From positions 64,462-128,461 of the forward strand of contig LNGK01000014.1 in the NCBI GenBank assembly GCA_001510575.1: a stretch of DNA of 64,000 nucleotides. The letters are read 5' to 3'. This document shows positions 45,347 through 58,383 of this stretch, one piece after another. Position 1 is the stretch's first letter. Each line of letters opens with the position of its first letter. The notes under the pieces are model-generated. The model saw only the letters and a program-made list of their open reading frames with translations. It was not told the origin of the DNA and did no database searches. This stretch comes from Knoxdaviesia capensis. Its lineage: Eukaryota; Ascomycota; Sordariomycetes; Microascales; Gondwanamycetaceae. The position numbers and the translations under genes were made by a program.

Positions 45347-45983
45347 CTAGTCGATCCTCCGCTCTGTACAATAGTTTCCGTCCTTCCGCACTCCGTTTTC
45401 GCCAAGACACTCCAGGAGTCCGTTTTGGTTCGAGACGAGAAGGCCTGTTGGGAGTGTTCACAACATATGTTAGTCAAACCGTTCGGTGGCAAGTATTGCA
45501 GGGGAAGAGATATCATAGTAATACGTACTTAGATCGTATGTTGCCGAACTTGACTGCGACGCTCTGCCATCGGGACAGACGTCGCAATGTAGTAGGTACG
45601 GGAAGCTGAGGCCCAGGTACGGCATCGATGTGCTGCACGCCGAGCAACTGAGTTCACTGCCCTTCTGGAAGAAGGGAGATCTGTGTTCATGAAGCCATCA
45701 TATTAGACACCAAGTTTTCCTCTCTCATTGAATAGAATATTTGTGGCCCATGGACTTACCCCTCGTTGCGGCCAATGTCAGCGCGTGATACAAGACGGCC
45801 GTAATAGTTCTTGATACACTTCGAGAGATCCAACTGCGTGCAGATACGGGTTCCTCTGGTCGAGGTGCAGATGGCGGTAAGGTACTGGTCTTTGGCTTTG
45901 ATGTCGGAGCAGCTTCGCTCGAATCCTCCAGCAACACTGAGGCCCACCGTCATGGCCAAACCGAATAGCGAGGACGTCTTCAT
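45347..45983 (-). CDS. Secreted cyanovirin-N homology (CVNH) lectin
   Basis: Three minus-strand exons, 45983-45760, 45680-45529 and 45444-45347, give 157 residues. The introns are phase 2 (GTAAGT...CAG, 79 nt) and phase 1 (GTACGT...CAG, 84 nt). A signal peptide (MKTSSLFGLAMTVGLSVAGG) is followed by two tandem CVNH half-repeats. The first is FERSCSDIKAKDQYLTAIC...LDLSKCIKNYYGRL. The second is GSELSCSACSTS...YLLHCDVC...YDLSLLVSNQNGLLECLGENG, ending NYCTERRID. The conserved SC, L-x-A-x-C and (I/V)xNxxGxL motifs appear in both repeats. CVNH proteins of filamentous fungi bind high-mannose or related glycans. This single-domain, exported form is probably a cell-wall or defence lectin; the ligand is unknown. 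Codon bias is weak compared with neighbouring housekeeping genes. Confidence 0.85.
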
Positions 45984-48881
45984 CGTGAGAAGATGATTGA
46001 TGGCTTGTGTGATAGGTGCTGTGGGAAATGAACGTAACTATCTTGATATATGGGTATCCGATGGCTAGGGAAGATGATTCACTGTGGCATGAGGAGCTCA
46101 AGACCGAGAGAGAGAGGTTGGGACAACACGATGTTTATATGTCGACGGCTCTCAGCTTTCTCCCTTCACTCCATGTCCCTAATCTAAGTCGACCAGACCT
46201 GTGATTTCATCTGGTGATATAGGAGGCGGGTTCTATTTATATCGATAGGCTACGAGCCCCGTGGAGAGCCTCTTGGCTTTCATCTATCCTCACGAATTAG
46301 AGTACCAAGTTCTTTTTTTACTTCGTCGTGTTCTTGGAGAGGCGACCTCCCAATGCGTCCAGGCCACAGATTTCACCGGGCTAAGCCGGCTTAACGGGAC
46401 CTCCTTCATATATTCCCACACGGCTTGAGATGAAATACTGCCTAAAACTGGACGGGTCAATATAACTGCGCGTCGAACGCCACGTTAAAGTGATGGAAGC
46501 ACTCTATTTCAGTAGATTGGAGGACCCCAAATAGATCCCCTCAGGAGGCGTCTTTGGAAGCACTTGCTCGCATGCTCCTGATTGGAGCCCAGGAGAGTTC
46601 AGACACTCCGTCGACTGATACAGCCAATACATACCGCTTGCGTGTCCGTCTCTGAAATTGGGGAGGCTTCAACTCCACCCGCAGGAAGTCAGTCGACTGA
46701 GTCAGAGAATTAGATATGAGCATCCAAGACTAACCCTATTAGCCCGGGCTAAAGTTACACGGTTAGGTGATCACGGGCACCGATCATGTGTTCAGGCGTC
46801 TGCCCGTGCAAAGTTGACGACAAGGATGAATGAAGCCTTCATTGCCACGTGGAACCGGGATCAACGGAATATTGGCATGATGGCAGAGATATATGCCATG
46901 ATCTATCGCTGGGCTCACCTATTTCGGCAGCCGGAGGCATGTATAAGATGGGACATCCACAGACACATGCCCATATACCGATTCGCTGTCATCCGTGAAG
47001 AGCATCACTCAGTGGCATCATATACCGCTTTTATGAATATCCGTGAAACGGCCAGGATATCGACCGACAAGCCGGGAATAGAGGACCCGAGCTTGAAAGC
47101 CATTGTGCTGTATAGTCAGACATGGGAAAACCCGGGAAATCAACGTACGGCTCCTCGCTCGCTTATGCCATGGACTGATACACGGATGGGACCTGTTTGC
47201 AGAAGGACATGAATTGATATGCATCGGGTCATGCATGCTCTAACACTGCAATGAAATCCCCAAAGGGCGTGACTCGGCGAGATGCTTGTGTCCCTATCAT
47301 TAATATCGTGTCGAGACAACCCTTGCAGGCAGGGAGTATCCCGACATCGATTATGAATTTCCCGTTCTCATCACCACGACATCTCGACTGTACATATATG
47401 CCAGTCTCCTGTCCCTTTCCTACCACGGATGTTCAGCGGTGTCTTAGCACAGCAATTATATATGCACATTGTGCAGCATATCTATACTGTTCACTCAATC
47501 AGACTCTAACGTGCCTCGTTTCAGCGAAGAGCTCATTCTTATGCAGGGCATTGGGCGGCTAGCTGGCCGATAACAGCCAATATTCGATTGGAATCCATGT
47601 GCCTAATGGCATGGGCAAATTGGGGGGGTTTCCTTTCTACATGCATTGATGTCTGCCGATCTTTTTCTTCTCCACTGAGTACATGTAGTATAGTACATTT
47701 CTTCCATCGGAGAATGGCGACTCGCACCTCTTGCTCCCACCTTATAATACGCCTATATGTTTGCCTATGTACGCTATACGCTCTGTACATACACTAGTGG
47801 GCTGTCACATTTATGGATCCTATAGGCGGCAAGTATGTGTGCTCTGTCTAGTCTCTACTGTTAGTAGTCTCTTTTTGGAGTACGAACTACATCGACTCCA
47901 TGACCTTGTCTTCTCTGGCCTTTAAGAAGGACATATACAGAGGATGAGACCCTACACATAGATGCTCCACTCTCTATCCACAGCGGAGTGAGGACCCTTG
48001 TCCGTGGATCACTTACCCCTCCAAAAAGTATGATTGACAGATACTTCAAAACTATGTCCTAGTCACTTGAAGTTGACTTTTCGATATGGTGGGGGTTGAG
48101 CTATGAAATCCTCAAGAACGTGTTTTCCGTTCTCATTGATAAGTATCGGGGGGCAGAACTCCCATCCGTGCAGTGCTGGGTTTAGCCTCGTATCGGCGTT
48201 ATCGGCGTTACCTGAGCCGTTGAGGAATAAGACAGACTATTCAGTACTGACACTGAATCAGGACATGTCGATATTGAAGCCTGCCACGATAAGTGCATGC
48301 TGGTGCAGCAATATCACTGGGGTCCATGCTAGGTACGCCACTGGCCTGCTGCCCTCTATAATAGGAAGAAGCTGTTTTGTGATTGCTCATACTTTTGGCT
48401 TTCCCGAGTTAGTCAAGTACCTTTACAGTGAACCCCAACTTAACCTGCATATCTAGACTTGCATTGTGACTGGACAAGGTAAACGAGACATCCCACTCTT
48501 TAGTGGACAGGAGGCTGGGCCCAACCTTTTTGCGGTATAGTCCATTCATGTCAGTATCTCCACCTCCTTATCTACAGGACATATAAGTGTGCAGTTTCCA
48601 CTCGCCAACACGGTGGTATAACTCCCGAACAAGAAAAAGACCAGTAATTATCAGAAATGCCTATGGCTTACTGAAGTACCCATAGATTTAGGAAACAGCG
48701 CAAATGTCAATGGCTTTGAAAGTTCTTGAGAAATCTCTACTAAATTACGTGTAAGTCACCCGAAATACAAGTTCTTAGACAAAAGGAAATTCAAACTTGA
48801 TACACTAGCGCTTACAATCCTAAAGAGTAATAGAATATCAAAAGCTCTCCTCCCAAGCTCATTCCACCAGAATTTTAAGAA
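45984..48881. other. Gene-poor spacer
   Basis: This is 2.9 kb without a supported gene. A frame of 184 codons at 46658-47212 has no domain, no homology-like motif and no codon bias. The composition is near even. It may contain decayed sequence, but no terminal repeats were seen. Confidence 0.5.
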
Positions 48882-50601
48882 TCAATGAGACGGACCGGCC
48901 TCGTCCCAATCATCCTGCATGTCGAAAGCGGCAGAGCCAGATGAGTACCGAGGTGGCTCGTAATAGGGCATGGGATGGACGGGATAGTGGGGGGTGTGGA
49001 TCTTCCTGTCAGCTCCGAAAGCTGCAACCCAGGGGATTTTCATGTCAGAAGGGACACCCCAGCTCTGCGAATTGTGCAGCCAGAGTCTGACGAAGTGTCT
49101 GGACGTGTCAGCTCCGTCGGCGTATGTGTCACGCCGATGAACGAGCGCCCAATTGTTGATGAACAGAATATCGCCTTTCTTGAGCGGCACTTGAAACTCG
49201 TTGCGACGGGCCGCCTCGCAGAACAGATCCAGCGCTACTTTCTGATCTGCCGTTAGGTCGGGAACTGGAAACGCCCCATTGGCTTCGGGGTGAGGGCCAA
49301 TCCGGCCTGGATCCACTGATGCGAAGAGATTCCCGGCATGGACGGCAAGCAGGGGCGCTAGGACAAAGGGCTTCTTACGGCCGATTCTGGGTGGTCCGCG
49401 GAGGAGGGGTTAGCAGTGCAGCATACAACCGCGAAGAAAACAAAGAGGGAAGCCGATTGGAACCCCCTCTTCTGCACCGACATTCCTCCCACCATCCCCT
49501 AACATCGGGCGTTATCACACGGGCGAAATCAAACTTACGTTCGGACCGGCCAGGTTGGACTGAACAGAGTCTTGACAATGCTGGAATCAGGGCCGAATGT
49601 AGACACGAGGTCACTGACTGCAGTCAACGCTGAGCTGACCGAGGTCCTGCCCCCTGAGCTAGCGATCTCACGGACCTGCAGGCACAGAATCGAGCATCCC
49701 ATGTCATTATGAAAGGGCTGTAAAGACAAAGAGAATTAGGAGTTGATACGAGTATGGTGATCATTGTGGCGTCGAAAATCAAAGTATGGACCTTATCGAG
49801 TATCTATTGCCTTGCTCTCGTTCTCGGTGTCACTTACAAGACTGCCCGAGGTGTGTATTCCGTGTCTTTTCTCGTCCGGCACTTTCCAGAGCTTGGAGTC
49901 CGTGATATGGGCTGCACCAACCAGGTTTCAACTGTTAGTAAACTTATGATACATGTACCCGGGAAACCACGGCAGCGATCCCATGTCATGATCGGAGTGA
50001 CCAGGCTCTTCAATCTCACTGACTCAACATTGAATTCTTCTGATCCTGGCGGCCTCGCATGTCACCTATGTAGCTGGCCAGACCTAGGTAGATCAGGACG
50101 GAGTCCTCGGGCGAGAATTGGGCCATGTCGATGCCTGTAACACACGAGAACCCCACACCGGCGGTAAGGTTCTCGGATGCCTGGTTCAGACGCTGGCTGA
50201 GGGTGGGAAGCGGGAAGTTTGATTTATTAACCTCGTCACCATCGAGAAGGAGTGCTACATGGACCGGAGCTTAGTTGACAATTCTATTTGTAGGTGATAT
50301 CCCTAGGCGAGTAGTACTTGTGGGAGTAGACATGTGTATGTGGAGAGAGATAATGGGGACGGAATGGGTTTGTGGCTTGATCTAAATTAGCTCCCGATTC
50401 TTGGGTTGACCGACCTTTGAAGCTTGCCATAGCACGTTTGATCTCATCTATGTCAGACCTGGTAAGCTGAAAACTGTAAGAGGCTTCCGAAGCCATGTCG
50501 GATCCCTTCCATGCCAGTCGTTGGTTGAACACTAAGCCGGCCATATAGTCCGGAATACTTTCACCCGTAGGCAGAGAGATGTTAGTCTGTGTAGAGGACA
50601 T
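48882..50601 (-). CDS. TauD/TfdA-family Fe(II)/2-oxoglutarate-dependent dioxygenase
   Basis: Five minus-strand exons, 50601-50415, 50254-50024, 49911-49838, 49717-49539 and 49386-48882, give 391 residues; intron phases are 1, 1, 0 and 2. The protein starts LPTGESIPDYMAGLVFNQRLAWKG. FPLPTLSQRL and GVGFSCVTGIDMAQFSPED follow, then YLGLASYIGDMRGRQD and MLTHITDSKLW. The iron site is PFHNDMG (HxD) and the distal His lies in INNWALVHRRDTY. ADTSRHFVRLWLHN supplies the 2-oxoglutarate-binding Arg. The pattern matches fungal TauD-like proteins of unknown substrate, which range from taurine catabolism to steps in metabolite synthesis. Two donors are unusual (GTCGGT and GTCAGT), but the frame and conserved motifs fit only with them. 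No partner genes of a sulphonate or metabolite cluster were recognised next to it. Confidence 0.88.
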
Positions 50602-53406
50602 TTGGTGATGGTTCTAGAGACTGTATTGAATAATTGATCTTTTATTGGAGGGCAGGGAGGTTGGAGGCAAAACTGCGGCGAACTTGCAGTAACACGAGTA
50701 GGCGAGAAGCAACCCCTTTGATACATCTGGCCTGCACACGAAGGGACAGCATCAGTATTTATACCTCAGCTTAGACAGTAGCTGCTTGAACAGATCATCG
50801 CTTGTTTCTTCCCAACGGGCGTTCTTTGCTATTCACCCGTGCATGAGATATGCGTGAAAAGATGTCCGTTATTCTTTTCTGAATAGAGATAGTGATACGA
50901 CCCTCCGTCTTCGATAGCAGTCTCCCCTCCTGCACGAGCTGGATGGATCTAGACGACATGACTACGAAGAGGAGAAAGAAGAAGACGAAGCGAAAAGACG
51001 GCGGAGAAGGGGAGGGGGTGGGTGAGTACAAGACAGGGCAGAGGGCCAGACCCTTCTGTCGATGCACCGGAGAGAAACGACACTGCTGGCGTTATTGTTG
51101 CTACTGATAATTGGGCTAAAGATCTTCTTTTGCTTATGATATTGTGATTCATCACATACATAGAGGAGTGGAGGTGAAAGATGATGCCATCGGCCAATGA
51201 TCGCCGTGAATACCTGAATATGTACATGCAGAACGACTACTGTGGTAGGATTGTTGTCACTTTGAGACTTCTCAGAGTGACTGAAATGGGCCTGCTATAA
51301 TATTCTTTCTCACGCGCCCAAGAGCTCATACGCGTGGTGGCTGTCTGCTATAGTTATGGTATCTGTGCGAATCGTTCTGGATGCAAGTACGAGAAACATG
51401 TCAGGCTCAGCTCATCACGGAGATGATAGATAACTGATTAAAAACCACAGCTGAGACAAGAGCTGAGTTATTACGGGATCCGGTCCGTGTTAGGATCTGC
51501 CGACATACGTGAAGACGTATCGCGCGTATTAACAATCCTCAGTGGGGAAAGTGAAGTCAAGTCATATTTTCACGGAGAACAAACTCTCATGTCCAGGTGA
51601 AAGCAAAGGAGGATGGTTATTGGCAGTTTCTCATTGATAGGCTCTAATATACTCTTCATCAACTCGGGACGTCTATAGCTCCAAGCCCCGAAGTATTTTT
51701 TGAATGATTGTTGATATGAATAGTGAAGCAGTACATCTCCACCCACTGACAAGAAAGCTAGTGGGAAGTTAATATGGGAGGCCTCGATAATAGCGATATG
51801 TGTACTGGATACTTAGTGTACGCGTGAGTAAGTACCTATATCTTCATGTTCAAAAGCCAACAGTGCCCGGCCTGCGTAGCGAAAGCGGGGACTGAGGACT
51901 GACTGGTGAGGGCAGATGAGCGGCAAGGTTCGACAACTTTGACGGAATTATATGATCAGCATGCGGGATACCTAGACGTCTCACGGCTATATCTGGTTGT
52001 ATCAGCGTTTTCTATTTACAATCCAGTCTTATAACTTCAGTGTGTGGTAATTTATAGCACAGTTGCACTTACAACCGAAGTTAAATGGTTCTGGCTATCC
52101 ATGGAACAGACACCACCATAATCGGCCCTCCAATACTGAACAAAGTCCAGGGTGGTCGTCGGCCTCGTCTCGACTTTCCTGGGAAACTCAGTCCGAGAGA
52201 GTTTCTTTCTTCGTGGGAAAGGCAATTACCCGTGCCGTAAACCGACATATCACATGAATCGACAGGCGTGTATTAGAGCCGAAATGGAGGCACTGGGTAT
52301 GATACTACCAGAGTCTGCTGCACAAGCCAATATTACAGTGGGAGGAGGAGCTGTAAAAAGTGGGATTGACAGCTGAGAAGGATTCGTTATGTGATATGTT
52401 TGCTCCATAAACACTGAAGGGCTGGCCGGAAGCAGGAAGAAGAAGACGTGATAGATAGTTGGGTGGTTGACATGATCCCAAACCTGGCTGGAGGGGTACT
52501 GGAATGCAACGTGATTAACACGCTTCAGTATACCCAGTATGGAACACTGTGGTAATATCATAATGAGCGGGATATAGAGAGCTGAAGTCAGTGTGATGCT
52601 GGCCGTTCCACTACTAGAAGAGTCTGGTAACAATGGTGCACGGCCGTAGAAAAAAAAGAAAAAAAGAAGAAAAAACACCGGACACGTTCGAAGTGGGTGG
52701 CCTGCAGGAAACACTTGTCACAGGCCGGTTCAGCCTTCTCATATATGTAACTCGTAGACCAGTAGACCAGGGCATTACTGATACAGCTGGAGCAGATATA
52801 TGAATATGGCAGTCAAGGCCCAGTACTAGCAACAATGTCGCCAAACCACATGAACGCGTCATGAAAGTAAACAAAATATGGCAGTGTCCCCCAATGGACG
52901 CCACGTACTTGCACACTGGCCGGAGCGGCGCGGGTGGTTCCAGAGAGTCGAGATGTGTGGCATCCGGCATCCTTTAGTCCCTCTCTGTAGACTTGGACAG
53001 CAACCATTACATTGGGGCGGCCCTTCAGGGACTTTGGAGTCAAGCCGGTGTGTCTATGCAGACTCCACGCTGCAGATAAAGATAACTAGCACGGGACATG
53101 CCGGGACCCGGATATGCGGGAGACAGACACCTACGGGTGGCCTAGCATATCACACCCACCTCCCTACCCACTAGCCGTGTAAGTACAGTAGGAGCAAGCC
53201 GCCGCTGGACCTCACCTCCGAACCTTGGACGGAGGCCCCACGCCTATTGGCAGAGTGCAAGTCTTGGTATACCTCCGCCTTTTCCCGTTTTGTACAAGGA
53301 GTGGAACGACGTGCATGATGGTGTCTGCCACCATGACCCAATCGATACTACGAGACGCTGCAATGGCACCGCAAGACAAACCTGCACCGGGTGGGGGCAT
53401 GGAAGA

Positions 53407-53408
<2 letters not shown>

Positions 53409-53455
<47 letters not shown>
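53409..53455. repeat. GA dinucleotide microsatellite
   Basis: An uninterrupted run of about 23 GA units. Confidence 0.97.
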
Positions 53456-53459
<4 letters not shown>

Positions 53460-54430
53460 CATGAGAACATTTCTTCTGGACCCGTCTGTGTGTCCTTTTT
53501 GGATTAGCCGGCTGAGGGGGACTTTCTCTTTGTTTGGAGATGGGGGCGGGGGAGAGAGCGAGAGGGAACAAACAAGCCAAAAACAAGCCGCATGTGCAGC
53601 ATGCAGCTGCAGTGCTGTTGCTGCATAAATGAGACCGTTGTAGTGCGACAAGGGGATGTGATGTCGGTGTTGTTCCAACCAATCCAGACGTACGGTTCTC
53701 CAGCCAGAAGAGGAGATACTACGATCCATCCCAGCACGCATCTCGCTGCATATAAGTAAGTACTTACACATATGTTGGGGTTAGCGTGGGACTGGGCCAT
53801 TACCACATAGCACATTACATTCTCAAGCAGCTGAGAAGTAATGAGAGAACGAATGCGTGGGATTGATTGCGAGCGATTTAAATTTATCTTGTTTTTTCTC
53901 AAGGCTGGCAGATGGGTTGAAAACCGGTTGTCCCCCCGTCTCCCTCTCCCCAAGATCAAGCGGTGAACAATTTCTCTGTCTCAAACTTTGTTGACTGTTG
54001 GAACGAGCACGCAAATCTCTTCCGTGAGAAGTACTGTGCATATTATATCCTTATATTATACCGTGCCAGAGAAAGCGGTGGACACCATTCGACACGGCCG
54101 TATACAGGTGGCACACACTTGATAAGAAGAAGCCTTCCGGGTGGTTTTCTCCCCGCCCGCCCCAACAATGCAACCATTCCAAGACAGGCCCGAGAGAGGC
54201 GCCGTCACGAGAGAGGTACGAAAAGAAGCTTCGCCATGTCCTTGCCTCACTTCACTTACACAGTAGATGGATGAATTCTTCACCGCCAAAATCCTCTTGG
54301 CCGTGGTGGATTTTATCAGGGAATGGAAATCCACACAGTCCCTCGGCAATCGGGCGGTTATCATTTCTCCAATTGCGTGGCATCCAGCATGAAGAACTCC
54401 AAAAAGAAAGAGAAGAAACTGACATGATGA

Positions 54431-54635
54431 GCTCCCAAGCCTAACAATATCGAAGACGTGTCGCCCGATCCATCCCACTCGTCGCCATCCCAGCCTCCAG
54501 CTCCGAAACGGACTCGTATATACCAGGATGCCAGCGGCCATACGGCTCAACAGCCGACGACTCAATCCAGCACATCTCACGCAGCTCAGTTTCCGAATGA
54601 GGCCACAGGCATTCCCGAGACCATCTCCACTCAAG
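54431..54635 (+). other. Candidate upstream exon of the Zn2Cys6 gene
   Basis: The open frame contains SPDPSHSSPSQPPAPKRTR and further Ser/Thr/Gln-rich residues, and ends at a good donor (GTATGA, 54636). If joined to the acceptor at 55060 (CATAG) the phase fits and reads ...ETISTQGPKRRRSDQLAAAQ..., continuing in the open frame of the regulator. No start codon could be placed (two TGA codons precede the frame), so this remains a suggestion. Confidence 0.3.
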
Positions 54636-55368
54636 GTATGATACAACAGGGAACGTTGACAAGGGCTAAAAAATAAAAAGAAAGAAAAGTCAGGAAATAC
54701 AATACGGTTGTGAGTCCGGGCCAATCGAATCATCTATCACAAAAAGAAAATATAGTCAGTGGGCAATATAAGCCCCGGTCTTATGTTGTCTATGCCACAG
54801 ACACAGTATCCCAAGCTGCAAGCTCCTACAATCGTCCCTCTATGGCCTGATCTAGATGGTGCTTATGAAATTGACAAGGCTGGCTAGGGCGGTGCTTCAT
54901 GGTTTGGGTATCACGGACACACGTGGAACATGCAACAGTGCAGGATGTCGATCAAGGAAGCGAGTACGCAAAGCATAAAATGCGGAAAATTAGACAAATG
55001 GTGAATGGTTTGTGCGAGTCTTTGTTAATTAGTGTCGTCCGGGCTCCCGGAAATCCATAGGTCCCAAGCGAAGACGGAGTGACCAGCTCGCCGCTGCACA
55101 GACGAGCGTCGATGCCCGGCCGCAAGCCCAGCCTGCTTTCTCCGGTAGGCACCCGCTTCCAGACCAGTCCAGCCTAAACTTGTCGGCCAGGACCTTGGCT
55201 GCGTTGGCCCTAGGCGTCTCACCACCGGCACCCGACCCCGGAGTGCCGCCAGGCCCCTCCGTAGCAGCGCGGCACCCACCGGCCCAGGATGTCTCGCCGT
55301 GGTCTAGTCCCTTTCCAGAGTCAAGCTCCGGCCTGGACATCCTCGCCTCTGTGTCCAGCCGGCAGCCC

Positions 55369-57553
55369 ATGATGGCCACCAGCCCACTGTATCATGATTC
55401 CACAGCTGCAGCTAGCTACAGTGGATATCGTCCAGGCTCGGCGGTCGGGAGTCATGCCAGCGCACCAGCCGCGGGCTTTTACACACAGCCAGATGCGCCG
55501 ACACGGCCTGTGATAACACCACAGGAGCGCGTGAGTTTCGCCGACTGGCAGCAGCAGGACCGTGCTCGGTACACCGCCATCAGTACCCACACTAGTACGC
55601 CCAGCATATCTACAAATAGACCGCCGATCGATGACGCGACGGCGAGTCGAAGCACCGGTGCAGACAACACGGCTGCTACATTCCCAAGCACATCGGATGA
55701 CAGTATGGGCGAGACGTTGCAAGCCGAAGGCATTCCTGCGGCAGATGCAGGCGCGGGCCCACCCGCCGATACTACGGCCGCAGCTGCTGGCGAAGCAGCA
55801 GCATCGGGCCAGCGCCGCGTCCGCGGGGCATTCTCCCCCACGGCACGGCAGGAAACATCAGAGACGCGGAGGATTGGCGCATGCATCAGATGCCGATTCC
55901 AGCGGTCACGGGTAAGTCGATGCGGGCCTGGACACCACTGGAGGATCAGAGCAGCCTGGGGCTAATAGACGGCGGCCGAGACCGTGTGTGTATCTTTCGA
56001 TATAGTGCGTGACCGATCCTGCCATGCCGGGTGGCGAGTGCCTCACATGCCAGAACCTGCGCCGCGACTCCAGGCGCATCATCCACACCCTCCCCTGCTA
56101 CCGCTACAAGCTCACGGATGCCATCCTGTGTCGCACAGAGATGCCGGGCGGTCTTCTGGAGCTGACCAAGCGCTTCCCGCCCGGAAAGCTGCGCGATGTG
56201 GGCGACTGGGACGGCGCGGAACTCCGTCATATCGCATTCTCGCTAGGGTATCCCGTGCCGTTCGACCTGGTGGTGCGCAAGTTCATCCCGCGCGAGGGCG
56301 ATATGTTGGAGCGGGTGTGGAAGGGCGGCCCCGACGGGCAGACGCGCATGACGCGGCACCTGGGGGCGTATGCGCTGGCAGATGTGCACAGGACACGTGT
56401 GCACTTCCAGGAATACATCCGCGACAATTCCATCCGGACGCTGGCGGTGGAGGTGGGGCTGTGGCCGGGGACCGAGGCGCCTATCGGTCCACCGCCACAT
56501 TGGGCAATTCAGGAGGTGTATCGCGCGAGCATCGTGCATTTCGAGGCCCTGCGTGTAAGTGACTGACGGACGAACCCGCATGGCCCAGGAAGGCAAGGAT
56601 TCTGACACAATACCAATAGGCACAAAATGGGGGGGATCCATCGCAGGAGATCGAGTTCCTGGGATCGTTCTTCCAGATGTGGCTGGCGATTCGTACGTAC
56701 TTCCACCCTTACCGGTGTCCATCACATGGCTAACATCCGCTGCGGAACCTAGGCTGCACGACCGGCTCATCCTGGATCTGCTCCCCGGACAAGCTCGACA
56801 TGCCGATCGAGACCGACCCGTACTGGCCGCTCCCGGGCAAAGTATCGCTGCCGCGCATTATCATTGCGCAGTTCGACCGCATCAACGGCACACGCATCCT
56901 GACGCCGCTGACGCGGTTTGTGCTGAAGAAGCTGGAAGAGTTCATGCGATCCAACAGGCCGCAGGTGTGGTTTTCGGTGTTTGCGGTGGTGTTCATGATG
57001 CTCAACGAGGTGTCCGTGGCCTGTAGAGACCGCCGGCGGCATGCCAGACAGAACATGTTGACGGTACGTGGATGGTGTGCTGTTGAATATAAGGTTAAGA
57101 GCAGAGCACCGTCACTGACAGCAAGCCATGGATGGTAGTCCCCGTATTCACTGCCCAAGTTCGTCGAGCAACTCCAAGACGGGGCCAACAATATCCTCGT
57201 GCACTGGCACTACTACCGAGCCGGACTGGACCCGGCCGAGATCAGCACGCGCGAACGCCACCAGACACCGCTGGCAGAGATGACAGAAGCCCAGTTCAGA
57301 CTGGCCCAGGCAACGTCGACGATCCTCAGCGCGAAGGGTAAGCAGAGCCTCTTTGGTGGTGGTGCAGTGTTTCCAGTTCATTACTGAAAAGAGGCATGAG
57401 GCTAACCGGGAAAAACCACCAGCGCGGATCGACTTCGAGTCCGAACTGACCGGCGAACCGCCGCTCATGAAGTACGACCACGAGTATTACTGGGTCTCCC
57501 AGATGTTCGAGAAGGACTGGCGGCCACGCGACACATTCACGACGTTTGAGTAG
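55369..57553 (+). CDS. Zn2Cys6-type fungal transcription factor
   Basis: It is a probable nuclear DNA-binding regulator. Six exons are supported: 55369-55911, 56006-56554, 56620-56692, 56753-57063, 57139-57337 and 57423-57553 (601 residues from the Met at 55369). The frame is open upstream to 55033 without an ATG, so the true N-terminus is probably in an additional exon. After a Ser/Thr/Pro-rich disordered region the zinc cluster reads ACIRCRFQRSR, intron, CVTDPAMPGGECLTCQN, with the six-cysteine spacing of the fungal binuclear cluster and the intron placed exactly before the third Cys. The long C-terminal part has EFLGSFFQMWLAIR, WICSPDKLDMP, LPRIIIAQFD and WFSVFAVVFMMLNE, matching the conserved region seen in many fungal proteins of this class. 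Targets are unknown. The TauD-like gene 5 kb away is not obviously co-regulated. Confidence 0.85.
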
Positions 57554-58383
57554 ACTGCTTCTTTGGAGTGCGCGACATGTGGTTGGGCGTGGAACAAAGT
57601 CCGAAGGCGGCTAGAACAAACGAAGATTCGGGGTGGCGCACCACGCGAACCAGGAACGAACAAGGAAAAAAGCGCGCGTTCCCCCCCCCAAATGTTTCCT
57701 GAATAGGTGATTCCGTTTAGAAATGCAAGGAAAAGTTTCTAAATGGCCAGTTATTCCCGCCCGAGAACGGGGATTTCGGGTGTTCATGCTCGTAGATGCG
57801 TGGGTGCAAAGGAGGAAATGAGCGCGGCTAGGGTTGGTAGGGTTGAGAAGCAAGGCGGTGAGCCGATTGGCATAAAAATCCCGATAAGAGCCTATGATAA
57901 GGAGAGATAAGGCAAATCCCGGCCATAAGTACGTTGACGGCGAAGTTGACTCGGTGTCAAGAACAAGAAATATGTGGCATCTCGGCCGCATTAAACACTT
58001 GACTTCAACTACGAGCTTCCTTTTGAACAACCCCAATCCACCACCAGCGAGTGATATCTTGAGCCCTGCAGCATATATTCTGCTTACACGCTCTATTCTA
58101 ATCCTCTTTCTCCTTCGATACCCGTCACGACATCACTTCCACCGATTCTGTCTTCTGCCACTCGACACCCCTCCTTTCCTTATTGAACTGCCACGAGACT
58201 CTTGATTGTCAGCAGAATACACAGGTGACGAACGAAGGAACACCGACACCAGTACGGACCAAACCCACGAGCCAGGCGCTTGTTCCCAAAGAGCACCCGT
58301 GTGCTCACACGATCCGCGACATAGTCACCGCGACTCACACTCCCTGCCCACAAAAGTCCCCCACAACCCCCGTCCCTGCCACG
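57554..58383. other. Intergenic region and Sec72 leader
   Basis: About 830 bp. TAGGGTT motifs (telobox on the minus strand) lie near 57828-57845. The frame of the Sec72 gene is open up to 58183 without a better ATG; this part is probably leader. Confidence 0.55.

Larger units (their letters stand above)
50602..55368. other. Long gene-poor region, including possible 5' exons of the regulator gene
   Basis: This is 4.8 kb with no confidently supported gene. It includes a 47-base GA microsatellite (53409-53455), purine/pyrimidine runs near 52650-52675, and, from about 54431, proline/serine-rich open sequence that may be 5' exons of the Zn2Cys6 gene that follows. Confidence 0.5.

Noticed and set aside
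46658..47212. Plus-strand frame of 184 codons in the gene-poor spacer
   Set aside because: No motif, no codon bias, and no signal or domain pattern; random frames of this size are possible here.
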